DNA of 64,000 nucleotides from Nitrosospira sp. Nsp11 (GTDB lineage: Bacteria; Pseudomonadota; Gammaproteobacteria; Burkholderiales; Nitrosomonadaceae): assembly GCF_900142705.1 (NCBI RefSeq), contig NZ_FRBV01000002.1, positions 248,001 to 312,000 on the forward strand, read 5' to 3'. A program made the translations under genes and the position numbers. The notes beneath the pieces are model-generated. The model searched no databases. It saw only the letters and a program-made list of their open reading frames with translations, and was not told where the DNA came from. This document shows, one piece after another, positions 34,032 through 43,823 of this stretch. The stretch's first letter is position 1. Every line of letters begins with the position of its first letter.

Positions 34032-35864
34032 TCAGCGTAGCTTGAGGTTGAGTGCGGCCAGCACGTCTTGGATGGGCGAAGTCCCCCCGTTCCCGGAATG
34101 GAGTAATCCAACAACCTGGTTCATTGTTGCAGGCTCTCGGGAAAGAACAAGGGAACCCGAATCTCCATGGTCGTCGAATAACTCCTCCCCAAATGCGGGA
34201 TCCGCGCCAATGGTAAATTGGTTCCGCTGAAAAACCAGATCCGGGTGATTCGGGTCGGGCGTCGAATCATTGCCTCTGGTCTGCGTAAAGGGTGCAATGC
34301 TGCTGACGATGCCGTGCGTCAGGCCGGTGCGGGAGCCCGATTTGTACACCTTCTTCCCAACCACATCTGCCGCCGCCAGGCTGGGGAACGCAACCTGAGG
34401 GTCGATTGAGATCAAGGTATCTGTGCCGACGATGAAATTTGCATTCGGCTCACCCGTGATGGCGTCGAGGACTTGCTGCACGAACGGCCTGCTGTTATCC
34501 AACTCTATCAGGCAGGCATCGGTAGTGGTCCGGTTGGAGACACCCACCGTGCCGATTTTGCGAGGGTGGTCGCCAACATTCCCCCATCCGGTTTTGTCGG
34601 CGACGATGGATTCCACGAGTCCGACCAACCAGGCGATAAGCGCGATGATCAGCAACACGATCTTCCACCATGGGTCTTGAAAGGCCAGCGGGCCGTGTTG
34701 ACCGACAAAGCCGCCTTTGATTTCGACGCTGTAATCGAAGGCAAGCGGTAACCACATGCCGCCCGGCAGGCATACCCGCTGCCATCCACCGGAACCACCG
34801 CCACCACCACCCCCGCCGTCATTGCCGTGGCAATCCGCACCGACGAGGCATCTGCACAGTAGCGTAATCAACTCGCGCAGTATTTTCGGGTTGCAATTGC
34901 CTCCGTGCATCCCGCGCATCAGGCGAGTAATGTCGTCGCCCACTCTCGATCCGTTTGATCCACTTCCCGGCTTGAGCACGTTCTTACAAAGTTGCTGCAG
35001 CGCGACCGGGTCAACCGCCAGAGACTTGAGTGTCAGCGAAACCTTGCCTTCTGGTATATAAACCACGGATGTCCCTGTGCTGGGATCATAGTCGAGTTCA
35101 GCGATGAAGATAGTTCTGGCATTGTGTCGCATCGTATCGTCCGGATCCGGGTCGCCCCCCAGGTTATGCAAAACAAACTCGACGGGCGGCTTGCCGCGTC
35201 GCGCGCCGCTCGCATCCACCAGAAAATAGACCGTGGTCTTTTCCCCGATCTGCAAAGGAGGTATACGGATTGCACGCCCCTGTACCATCTGCTGGGTAGC
35301 CGCCAGGTCGGCGGCAGTCCACGTGTCAACGACCATGATTCCGAACGATGCGAGCGTAGCCCGCCCAACGTTGGAGATATCAAACAGGAGTTCGTCCTGG
35401 AACGCTTCTCCCCAGGTGTTTTTAATTTCGACACCCATGTACTGCATTCCGTTGACGCCGAGAAAAACACCATCGGCGAACATTAATAAGGATTGGCCAT
35501 CGATCGAGAAGGGGCGAAGGGTAATATCAAACATCGGACCGATCTTGTCTACTCGGATCACCAGGTCATTCGGGTCGGTATCGGAAGGGGTAAAGACATC
35601 CTTGGAACGAACGACTTGCGAGAGGTGTGCGCCGTTCTTCTGTAACGGATCGGGGAGAACGGCAGCGTTCTCCTGCCACCCGTGGGTGCCGTCATTATGT
35701 TCGATCGTCAGGTTCCAAAGAGCACCGTCCACGACCTGAGTCGAGCCCAGGACGCCCGCGATGATGCCGCCCCCGCTTGAAGCCCCGGTAATCGAAATAC
35801 GTTGATCCCAGGCTGAATCCTTACCTATGACGGTAATCTGCCAGCGGCCACGATATGCTTGCAT
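34032..35864 (-). CDS. Protein with the second half of a Nal1-type trypsin-like protease fold
   Basis: A 610-residue protein. The first 330 residues are beta-rich and unrecognised. A poly-Gly linker (about 350-360) and a hydrophobic segment (KIVLLIIALIAWLVGLVESI, about 402-422) follow. The C-terminal 170 residues match the second barrel of Nal1-like proteases: DACLIELDNSRP with candidate Asp449, VGKKVYKSGSRTGLTHGIVS, FTIGADPAFGEELFDDHGDS and GSLVL. Ser569 is in GDSGS and VGLLHSGNGGTSPIQDVL ends the fold. The first barrel and its catalytic His are missing here but present in the next gene. No signal peptide is seen, so export, if any, must use another route. Confidence 0.65.
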   Translation of the reverse strand: MQAYRGRWQITVIGKDSAWDQRISITGASSGGGIIAGVLGSTQVVDGALWNLTIEHNDGTHGWQENAAVLPDPLQKNGAHLSQVVRSKDVFTPSDTDPNDLVIRVDKIGPMFDITLRPFSIDGQSLLMFADGVFLGVNGMQYMGVEIKNTWGEAFQDELLFDISNVGRATLASFGIMVVDTWTAADLAATQQMVQGRAIRIPPLQIGEKTTVYFLVDASGARRGKPPVEFVLHNLGGDPDPDDTMRHNARTIFIAELDYDPSTGTSVVYIPEGKVSLTLKSLAVDPVALQQLCKNVLKPGSGSNGSRVGDDITRLMRGMHGGNCNPKILRELITLLCRCLVGADCHGNDGGGGGGGGSGGWQRVCLPGGMWLPLAFDYSVEIKGGFVGQHGPLAFQDPWWKIVLLIIALIAWLVGLVESIVADKTGWGNVGDHPRKIGTVGVSNRTTTDACLIELDNSRPFVQQVLDAITGEPNANFIVGTDTLISIDPQVAFPSLAAADVVGKKVYKSGSRTGLTHGIVSSIAPFTQTRGNDSTPDPNHPDLVFQRNQFTIGADPAFGEELFDDHGDSGSLVLSREPATMNQVVGLLHSGNGGTSPIQDVLAALNLKLR

Positions 35865-36262
35865 GTTTATTCCCCCTGATGATGAATGGACTAACGCTAG
35901 CCCACTTGTTCATGGTGATTCAATATCAATGGCGATCAGGAAATGTCATAGTTGGATTGAGAGAAGCATTAAGGTGATAAAAGAACATTAAATATTTGGT
36001 GCGACGTGATATAACATTGCCTACTTTTTTTTATAGCTCATATCATCGAAATAGCAAACTAGGCGCGCGACAGCGATCGGCGCGTTGGAGCATGCACGAG
36101 CTATCCAGCAATACGTTGAGCGGGAGAAAGCGCGCGAGAGCTTCAAACAGGAAGCCGATAACCTGAGTTCCTGTTCTCCGTCGATCCATTCGATTCCCTT
36201 TTCAACTCTGGAGTTGGCTACAAAAGACCAGGCTGGTCAAATCCCAGGTAGTACCTTTATAT
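35865..36262. other. Intergenic stretch with an antitoxin-like fragment
   Basis: The only recognisable element is a plus-strand fragment at about 36085-36165: AIQQYVEREKARESFKQEA, resembling the C-terminal helix of ribbon-helix-helix antitoxins (CopG/ParD type). It diverges straight afterwards, and the DNA-binding N-terminus is absent. The rest probably contains promoters for the divergent genes. Confidence 0.4.
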
Positions 36263-37645
36263 ATGCATGCAAAAACTTACGCACCTTTGGCTGGATTTAT
36301 AGATCAACTGCTCGACGCTATTTGCGTTGTTGATGGAGAGGGGCGTTTTATCTTTGTCAGTGCAGCATGCGAGCGCATTTTTGGCTATACACCGGAAGAA
36401 ATGATCGGCAAGGTTATGTTGGAGATGGTGGTGCCCGAGGATAGAGCGAGAACTCTGCAGGCGGCCAATGAAATCATAGCAGGGCATCCCACACTTGATT
36501 TTGAGAACCGCTATATACGCAAGGATGGACAAGTGGTGCACATTATGTGGTCGGCCCGCTGGTCCGAAGCCGATCAGTTGAGGATTGCCGTTGCACGAGA
36601 CATCACCGAGCGCAAGCAGGCTGAATCAATGCAGACAGCGCTCTACGCCATTTCCGAGGCCGCGCATACTGCAGAGGATCTACTCTCTTTGTTTCAGCTA
36701 ATTCATCAAATAATCGGCAGGCTGCTGTCAGCGACTCATTTTTCCGTGGCAATGTACGATGAGAGCAATGATCAGCTGAGCTTTCCCTATTACACCGGTG
36801 ACCACGACGAGGCGTCCGAGCTACAGCAAACAACCGTAAGTACGCTCTGCGCAGAAGTCATTCGCACCAGGAAGTCCCTGTTGCTGGAGCCCGGGTCGCT
36901 GGCTAGCCGTCCCCAGGAATTACGAGCTGTCAACGACAGCAATTTATGCTGGCTGATTGTTCCCCTAAACTCGCACAAGGGTACTATCGGTGCCCTGGTT
37001 TTGAAAGGCAACTCCGACGGTGCACGCTACACTGAAAAGGACAAGGAACTGCTGCAATTTGTTTCCACTCAGGTTGCGACCGCTATCGAGCGCAAACAGT
37101 TACACGCCCGACTGAAGCACATGGCGCAATACGACGGGTTGACCGGGTTGCCCAACCGGGGACTTTTATATGATCGCCTGAAAATGGCGCTGGCAAGAAC
37201 ACGACGTGAACAAGGACAAATGTCGCTGCTCTACCTGGACTTGAACAATTTCAAACAAGTCAACGACTCTTTGGGCCATGTTACAGGGGATGAGTTGTTG
37301 CAGGAGGTTGCCAATCGCCTGAAGCGGTGCGTACGCCAATTGGATACTGTCGCGCGCATGGGGGGCGATGAGTTCGTGGTGCTGCTGGAAAACATCGAGT
37401 TGCCCGAGCACGCCTCGAATGTGGCCAAAAAAATCCGCAGTGCTGTCAGTCAACCCATAAAATTAGAGGGCCGCAGCCTCTGCATAATGCCGAGCATCGG
37501 GATTGCACTCTACCCTGATCATGGTGAGGAGGCGCAGCAACTTCTCAGATATGCTGACGAGGCCATGTATTTTGAGAAAAAGAACAGTGATAACCTCTTT
37601 GCAACTCGCGCTTATGACGGAGTCCGCATGGAATCGGCATCCTGA
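36263..37645 (+). CDS. PAS-GAF-GGDEF diguanylate cyclase
   Basis: A 460-residue cytoplasmic signalling enzyme predicted to make cyclic di-GMP. Domains in order: PAS (about 10-120; DAICVVDGEGRFIFVSAACE, IFGYTPEEMIGK), GAF (about 135-280) and GGDEF (about 295-455; YDGLTGLPNRGLLYDRLKMA, LYLDLNNFKQVNDSLGH). The active site is intact as GGDEF, and RQLD five residues before it forms a product-inhibition I-site (RxxD). No membrane helix or EAL domain is present. The signal sensed is unknown. It is transcribed towards the Tc-like operon and meets it tail to tail. The start lacks a strong Shine-Dalgarno, so an alternative start is possible. Confidence 0.9.
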   Translation: MHAKTYAPLAGFIDQLLDAICVVDGEGRFIFVSAACERIFGYTPEEMIGKVMLEMVVPEDRARTLQAANEIIAGHPTLDFENRYIRKDGQVVHIMWSARWSEADQLRIAVARDITERKQAESMQTALYAISEAAHTAEDLLSLFQLIHQIIGRLLSATHFSVAMYDESNDQLSFPYYTGDHDEASELQQTTVSTLCAEVIRTRKSLLLEPGSLASRPQELRAVNDSNLCWLIVPLNSHKGTIGALVLKGNSDGARYTEKDKELLQFVSTQVATAIERKQLHARLKHMAQYDGLTGLPNRGLLYDRLKMALARTRREQGQMSLLYLDLNNFKQVNDSLGHVTGDELLQEVANRLKRCVRQLDTVARMGGDEFVVLLENIELPEHASNVAKKIRSAVSQPIKLEGRSLCIMPSIGIALYPDHGEEAQQLLRYADEAMYFEKKNSDNLFATRAYDGVRMESAS

Positions 37646-37863
37646 ATGAGGGGCTTATCAGTGAGCTATCCGCGTTGGTACGACAAGAGCTGACGCTGAA
37701 ACTTCGCCCGTCAGAGCCAAGAATTAGCATCTGACTCCGACCCAGGACAACTGCGCTCGCGCGTAGCGCACAGCCCGGACCCCTCGAAAAGGTTTTCAAA
37801 GAAAATTTCCCATTTCCCACTTGGCCTCGGGAAGAACCGGCAGACTTCCCCGCCTATCGCACA

Positions 37864-40800
37864 TCAACCCCATTGCGGGATCTTGGGACGATCGGGTTCT
37901 GGCGTCACGGGATCGGTGCCCCGCAAACCTGGAGGCACATTGCTTTCGGCAATGCGCTCCCAGTAGCTGTCCAGTCCGTTTCCCTCGAACACGCGCGTTG
38001 CCTGGAAGAAACCAAATGCCGCATTGCTAAGCATATGACCCGACTCATGCTCGAACGTAGCGGGGATAATTTCTCCGCCGACGTAGCGTGATGTGTTCAC
38101 GAAACTGAATGCGCCGAAGTTGAATGCTCTCCCATCCAACTGGCCGACCCATCCCCCCACTGTGAAAATGTTTCCCGTTTTCCAGTCGACCTGCATATCC
38201 CGAATCCGTAGCGCATCCACTTGCCCGAACGTGACCAGGTAACCGACGACATTCAGGGCGAACAAGGTAAGACCAATCGCGTGGCCAGGCCAGCTCATCG
38301 GCATCAGGTAACTGGTCCAGCCGAGTATGCCCTGGTAGACATCGCTCTTGGCCACTGGCGGGATGACCGACAGGAAGGTGATAACGCCAAGCGCGGCGCC
38401 GATAATCGGCCCGAAGATCATGCCGCCGATCATGGCATTGGCTCCGGCGGTAAATCCGATCAGGGCGCCGCGCAGCGCGCCTTCCCAACTGCCATAGGCA
38501 ATGCCGCCGACGACAGCGCCAATTGCAGCGCCTGCAAGCCCCGCAACGGCCGCATAAGCCAGGAGCGTGCCAAACCCGATCGCGGTCCCGACTCCGAAGG
38601 TCAGCACCGAAACTGCAACGACCGCCACCACCACGGCAATGGCGATGACAATCGCGCCCAGCACATCCCAGAAGCCGAGTCCGCTCGGGTCGACATAGCG
38701 CACCGGATTATTGCCGGCATACGCGTAGGGGTTCAGGCGCTTCGGTTCCTGGAGCCCCTGTTCCGGCTGGTACAGGTAGAGCGGGTCGGGGGAAATGAAG
38801 CGTCCCATCGTCGGCGAGTACCAGCGCGCGTTGAAGTAGTACAAGCCGATATCCGCATCCAGCCTTTTCGTCGCGAACGCGGGGGGCAGTGTACCGGACG
38901 GCGCGATGAGCACGCTTCCGAACGGGTGGAATGCGGTTTCGGTCAGAAGGTTACCATCCGCATCGGTATAGATGACCGCACTGCCCAGATGATCGTTGTG
39001 TATGAATACCGTCGTTCCGCCGGAGACACGGGCGACCGGCAGGTCTCCCGCCATTACCCAGCGCATGTCCGAACCATCACGCGACTCGAACAGGTTGTCA
39101 ACGTAATGCGTCACTTCCGTCGAACCGGCTTCCGTCGCTTCGCGCCGGCTTAGCACCCCTTTATGGTCGTAGAAAAAAGCGACATCAGCACCGCTATCCA
39201 GTTGCACCCGCGCGAGTTGTTGCTTCGTGTCAAACGTCAGGGTGCGCCCGGGCATGGACTCGACGTTGCCGTTCAGGTCGTACCCGAACAGATTAACGGG
39301 AGTAATGCCGTCGCTGTCTACGTAGCCGCTCAGCCGGTTGCTGTTGCCATTGTTTTCATACAAGAGCGGGTTGGCACTGATCAGCGGATTGCGAATAAAA
39401 TTCGCCGCCGCGTCATACTCGTAGATATGCGAGTATCCTGCCGCCGGATCGGGACTGGAAGCCTCCAGCAGATTCTGGAACGCATCGTATCCGAAGCTCT
39501 GCGTCCGCACAAATCCCGGGGTACCGGGCCGCAGATCCTCGATTGACGCAACATTGCCGACCGTACTGATATCGTAACGGGTATGAAAGTATACGGCTCC
39601 GGTATCGGGCCGGAACGTTCGGATTTCCCGCAGCCGAAGAGAAGCCGGATCATAGCCGTATTCAGTCCGGACCCCGTTCTGATAATCCATTCCCGTCCGC
39701 ACGCCAGCGGCTGTGTATTCGATTGCGTTCACACATCCCGGAATGCGCCAAAGCAGAAATCCCGAGTAATACTCGAAATCAATAGCGGCTTCATCGGGAT
39801 AGGTCAACCGGGTCATGCGGCCGATGCGGTCGAATGAATAGGTCAGCGTCAGTGCTTCGGTCTGGCCTGGCGCCATGCGCGAGCGCTCGATGACATTGCC
39901 GCGGGAATCGTAGCTGTAGGTGGTCTCGCCGGCGGGGTCGATCGAGCGTGCCAGCCGGCCCGTCAGGTTTGCGCCCGCCCCGGCGTCGTAGAAGTACGTT
40001 TCCGGCTCGGCTCCCCCATAAGCCGTCCCGATGATGCGATTCAGTTCATCGTAGCTGCGATTGATCGGCTCGCCAGCCCCATCCAGCTGTAGCGCGAGGT
40101 TGCCGCCAGCATCATAAGCCAGCAGGCGCCGGCCCGCATCCACGTGATCGATCGAGATCTCCTGCCCCGTAAGATCGCGAGTGATGCGGCTAAGGACCAC
40201 CCCGCGAGGATCGGTAATCTGCCGCAAACGGCCGGTGGCATCAAGCTCGTAGCTGCTCGCGCGGACCGAGGTCTGGTCACGCTCTTCCACACCCATCAGG
40301 CGGTACCAGGCGTCGTAGATCTCGCGACGCGGCGTCCCGAACGACCCTGCCATGCCAGGGTCGTTATCCCCTGCATCCGAAAACAGCGTGTCGAATGTTC
40401 CATATTCCGCGCCGGATTGGCCGCCATCCGGATGCAATGTGCGGATGGCGCGGCCTAATGGGTCGAAGAAAAAGCTGCGCCGAGGCGCGGAAGGATCGGC
40501 TGAATACGGCTCGAACTCCATTCCTTCGGCATAGAAGGATTCAAATTTTTCGGCTGTTTTACCCCGGGCATTGGGAACGACCTGGCCGCTGACGGATACC
40601 ATATTGCCGTCATGCTCGGTCCGGCGCTGGAACAGGGCTCCGACTCCATCGAGATACTCGTTGACGGAGATGGTACGAGTATCACCCGTAAGGACGCGAT
40701 AGTGGGCAGCGCGAAGCGCGGGCAGCGTCGTGGTCTCGTATGAATAGGTGACGGTGGGGATTGCGAGCGTATCGCCCGGCGCCGCTACCACCGCGATACG

Positions 40801-43800
40801 GGCCAAGGGGTCGTAGCGCGACTCGGTCACGCCGCCGTTAGGATTCACCATCCGCCGGGGCCTCGCTACCCGGAGATCATGCTCGACCGTCGCAACAAAA
40901 CCTTTTGCATCAGTGATCGACGTGGCAAATAGACCGAACTCGTCGAAGGTGTAGATCGTGTCGTTCCCGCGTGCATCCCGGCTGACCAGAACGTTGCCGC
41001 GCTCATCAAGGCTGACCCGTCTATGATCGTACAGCCAGGCAGGCTTGCCATCCTGATCCTCTCCGTCGTGATACTCCAACGAGGAAAAGTCAGGCTCATG
41101 GGCGCCATATGTGGATGCAGCCGCATCCTTGTGCAGCGCAACCTTTTCGGTGCGGGTAAGCAGCCCATTCGTGACCTGGCCGAGCGCCAGGCCCTGGAAT
41201 GCGACGCCGTCATAGTATTGGCGCACTTCGTTGAGTAAATTGCCGTCGCCATCACGCTGGACAATGCGGGAGACGCGGTCGCGAACGCGCCCTGCCGGGT
41301 CCAGCGCGTACTCGGCGTGGGTCGTTACAACGATAGCGACAGGTGCGCCTGCTCCTCCTTCCCCACGACGCTCTTCGCTTGTTACATTTCCGGTTATGTC
41401 GAACGTGAGCAGACGCCGCTCGATGCGGGCGTCGGGCGTGCGCTCGAACGTCGACGTGATCGTCTCCTCAATGAACGGGAACAGAACTCGCCGGCTATCC
41501 GGCAGCGTCTGCTCGACACGTACGGTCCATCGGCTCTCCTCCACCCGGTATGGGGACGCTGCCAGCGGACCGCCGTCTTCTCCGAATACCTCTACCCGAA
41601 AAAGTTTGCGCTTCAGGCTACGCCGAAGCTCGGGATCGGGAACGGTTGGCCGCCCCGAGGCTTCAGTGTGGTAATGAAAGACAGTGCGACACGAAGGAAT
41701 CGAGTCATCGCCTTCTTCAATCTGCTCGGATCGGCCGAACCCATCGAATTCACGCCGATGCCCGTCGTAGTGGCCTTCGTGATAACGGTAGCGGGTCACG
41801 TTGTGCAGGCCGCTGATCGAATCCTCGACCGTGACGGCGGAGACCACCTGCACAGGAAACGGAAGAAATGACGTCCATGGTTCCCCCAGCTCGCGGTCAC
41901 GCGTCGCTTCTCCTGTCGAGGTGGTGTATTCGATGGCCGTGATGCGGCCAAGTCCGTTATCAATGCGCGAAAGCAGGCCGGGCTTCACATCGCCGGTGAA
42001 GTCAAGGTAGCGATAGTCCGGATACGGACTCGTCCACAAGATCCCCGCCGTTCCGGTTCCGCTCATGTCGGCGATTCGCAAGGTGTCGGCGCGCGAGGTT
42101 GGCGGGGTGTAGCGAATCGTCTGCGGAGCGCTGAACGAGTTCCCCGACTGATTGATCCAGTACGTTACCTCGTCATAACCTACAAAAACGACATCGGCCA
42201 GGCCATCCCCATCGATATCGACAATGAACACTCGCGCCGGATCGAACGGATATGGGAATCTCGGCGCGGCGGTCATCTTGCGCGACTCGGAGAAGTGGCC
42301 TCCGCCGCGCGAGGGCCAGTATTCGAAATACCCGCTGCTGAATAACACCACATCCGCTAGTCCGTCACCATTGATGTCGGCAACCCGGATGCGGGGGTCG
42401 CCGGAAGATAGATTAGGAACCGGCGTCGGCAGGTCGTCCTTTGGCACCAGTCTCGGAGGTTTCCACCCTGCGGACCCCAGATTGTCGTATACCTGAAGAC
42501 CGGTGCTACCGTCGTGCACCGCGTCAACGAGACCATCGCCATTGACATCCATCAACTGCAGACCACCGGTTTCAAAAGCGAGCTGCGGTTGCCGCACGTA
42601 CTGGTTGAAATCGGCGAAAGCGCCGGTTCCTTCATTGCGGTAGTAGCCGCTCAGCATTCCGCTGCCGACGAGAACATCCGCCGCGCCGTTTCCGTCCATA
42701 TCGGCGAATTGCACGCGATCTTCAGCAGTGGAAAAAACAGCGGGAAACTGCGGCAAGGAACGGGGTGGTCCCCACCTGAGTCCACCCGTATTGGACCAGT
42801 ATCGCGCCATGCCGGTTTCAATCGACAAAATACCGGGCAGACCGCGGCCGTCCAGATCGATCAGTTCCAGGTTCGGCTGGTCAAGGCCGGGCGGCGCGGC
42901 GCCCGCTCCAGCCACGAACTTTCTCAAACGGCGGCTGGAAGGCGCAAATTCCGTATAGGAAAACTCGAGTGGTGGAAGTGACGCCGACTCCCCCGTTTCC
43001 GGATCATGCCCCGAAAAAGTGACTGACCGAAGAAGCGACAAACCCGAGAAAGGCTCCGTATCGTACGCCAGCGCCCACGTCCGAACAGCAACCGGACCCA
43101 GCGGATCGACGTGAAGCGTGATACGTGAGCAGCGAAGGGCAGTGCGCAACTCAAAACTGCTGCGAAAATCCGAGAACAGGTCCGGGCGGGCCTCATATTC
43201 GAACCGGATCACATAGACGGCGTAGCGTATCTCATCGATATATCGCTGGCCTTGTTCCGTTCGATACCGGTAGGTAATGGTGTTGCCAGCGGTGTCCTCT
43301 GTGCGTTCGATAAGCCATGCGAACTCCCGAATCGTCCCGTTATCGTCGAATTCGATCCTGCTCTCGGCCGTAGTCCCGAAGGTATGGCGCATGCCGGACT
43401 TCTCCGTAACCTGCCACCCGGAGGCCGTGCGACTGAACTGCTCGAATCCATTCTCGATTGACGCCCTGAAATTGCCAGAGCCTATGGGGAGGAGTTCCGT
43501 TTGTCCGGCGAACAGGAAGGTATCGTCGTCCGTATAAGAGGGTGTGCCGCGAAACGTACGGCGACTGATGGCGGCAAAAGGCAGGGACCAACCCAAGCCC
43601 CAGGCACCGTTCCCGGCGCCGGTACTATAGCCGAGAGCCAGGCTGGGCTGAAAATTCCGGATGCCCGGCAGCAGGTCGAGCGGAACCCGATAGTTGCCGA
43701 CACCGGAATTCAGGTCCGGCTGAAACGTCTCGCCGAGACCGCGAACGTCGCCGCCGCCGGCCGGATTGGATGCAGATTGACGATTGACAGGCGATTTGTT

Positions 43801-43806
43801 GGCCAC
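37864..43806 (-). CDS. TcB-TcC-like fusion: SpvB, FG-GAP, Rhs core and HExxH C-terminal domain
   Basis: A 1980-residue protein with the build of a Tc toxin cocoon. It starts with an SpvB domain (about 15-290; LGETFQPDLNSGVGNYRVPL, GAWGLGWSLPF). FG-GAP/VCBS repeats follow (about 310-620; DMDGNGAADVL, DVNGDGLVDAV, DINGDGLADVV, DIDGDGLADVV), then a TcdB-type middle region. Many Rhs/YD repeats come next (about 1000-1700), and the core end is at GRFISPDPLYLYQ and YAYAGNNPVRYVDPSGLG. The last 269 residues are the variable effector: a Gly/Ala-rich hydrophobic part, then FEHESGHMLSNAAFGFF with HExxH at 1920-1924 and SYWERIAESNVPP. That suggests a zinc metalloprotease-like payload. It lies 17 bases after the TcA-like gene. 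No immunity gene is evident. Confidence 0.88.
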   Translation of the reverse strand: MANKSPVNRQSASNPAGGGDVRGLGETFQPDLNSGVGNYRVPLDLLPGIRNFQPSLALGYSTGAGNGAWGLGWSLPFAAISRRTFRGTPSYTDDDTFLFAGQTELLPIGSGNFRASIENGFEQFSRTASGWQVTEKSGMRHTFGTTAESRIEFDDNGTIREFAWLIERTEDTAGNTITYRYRTEQGQRYIDEIRYAVYVIRFEYEARPDLFSDFRSSFELRTALRCSRITLHVDPLGPVAVRTWALAYDTEPFSGLSLLRSVTFSGHDPETGESASLPPLEFSYTEFAPSSRRLRKFVAGAGAAPPGLDQPNLELIDLDGRGLPGILSIETGMARYWSNTGGLRWGPPRSLPQFPAVFSTAEDRVQFADMDGNGAADVLVGSGMLSGYYRNEGTGAFADFNQYVRQPQLAFETGGLQLMDVNGDGLVDAVHDGSTGLQVYDNLGSAGWKPPRLVPKDDLPTPVPNLSSGDPRIRVADINGDGLADVVLFSSGYFEYWPSRGGGHFSESRKMTAAPRFPYPFDPARVFIVDIDGDGLADVVFVGYDEVTYWINQSGNSFSAPQTIRYTPPTSRADTLRIADMSGTGTAGILWTSPYPDYRYLDFTGDVKPGLLSRIDNGLGRITAIEYTTSTGEATRDRELGEPWTSFLPFPVQVVSAVTVEDSISGLHNVTRYRYHEGHYDGHRREFDGFGRSEQIEEGDDSIPSCRTVFHYHTEASGRPTVPDPELRRSLKRKLFRVEVFGEDGGPLAASPYRVEESRWTVRVEQTLPDSRRVLFPFIEETITSTFERTPDARIERRLLTFDITGNVTSEERRGEGGAGAPVAIVVTTHAEYALDPAGRVRDRVSRIVQRDGDGNLLNEVRQYYDGVAFQGLALGQVTNGLLTRTEKVALHKDAAASTYGAHEPDFSSLEYHDGEDQDGKPAWLYDHRRVSLDERGNVLVSRDARGNDTIYTFDEFGLFATSITDAKGFVATVEHDLRVARPRRMVNPNGGVTESRYDPLARIAVVAAPGDTLAIPTVTYSYETTTLPALRAAHYRVLTGDTRTISVNEYLDGVGALFQRRTEHDGNMVSVSGQVVPNARGKTAEKFESFYAEGMEFEPYSADPSAPRRSFFFDPLGRAIRTLHPDGGQSGAEYGTFDTLFSDAGDNDPGMAGSFGTPRREIYDAWYRLMGVEERDQTSVRASSYELDATGRLRQITDPRGVVLSRITRDLTGQEISIDHVDAGRRLLAYDAGGNLALQLDGAGEPINRSYDELNRIIGTAYGGAEPETYFYDAGAGANLTGRLARSIDPAGETTYSYDSRGNVIERSRMAPGQTEALTLTYSFDRIGRMTRLTYPDEAAIDFEYYSGFLLWRIPGCVNAIEYTAAGVRTGMDYQNGVRTEYGYDPASLRLREIRTFRPDTGAVYFHTRYDISTVGNVASIEDLRPGTPGFVRTQSFGYDAFQNLLEASSPDPAAGYSHIYEYDAAANFIRNPLISANPLLYENNGNSNRLSGYVDSDGITPVNLFGYDLNGNVESMPGRTLTFDTKQQLARVQLDSGADVAFFYDHKGVLSRREATEAGSTEVTHYVDNLFESRDGSDMRWVMAGDLPVARVSGGTTVFIHNDHLGSAVIYTDADGNLLTETAFHPFGSVLIAPSGTLPPAFATKRLDADIGLYYFNARWYSPTMGRFISPDPLYLYQPEQGLQEPKRLNPYAYAGNNPVRYVDPSGLGFWDVLGAIVIAIAVVVAVVAVSVLTFGVGTAIGFGTLLAYAAVAGLAGAAIGAVVGGIAYGSWEGALRGALIGFTAGANAMIGGMIFGPIIGAALGVITFLSVIPPVAKSDVYQGILGWTSYLMPMSWPGHAIGLTLFALNVVGYLVTFGQVDALRIRDMQVDWKTGNIFTVGGWVGQLDGRAFNFGAFSFVNTSRYVGGEIIPATFEHESGHMLSNAAFGFFQATRVFEGNGLDSYWERIAESNVPPGLRGTDPVTPEPDRPKIPQWG

Positions 43807-43823
43807 GGGCTATCCTCTTCGTT

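Noticed and set aside
34780..34825. CCACC-type short repeats
   Set aside because: They encode the poly-Gly linker of the protease-like protein on the other strand; not an independent repeat.
38221..39153. 310-codon plus-strand open frame
   Set aside because: Antisense to the TcB-TcC gene, with low-complexity charged sequence and no Shine-Dalgarno.
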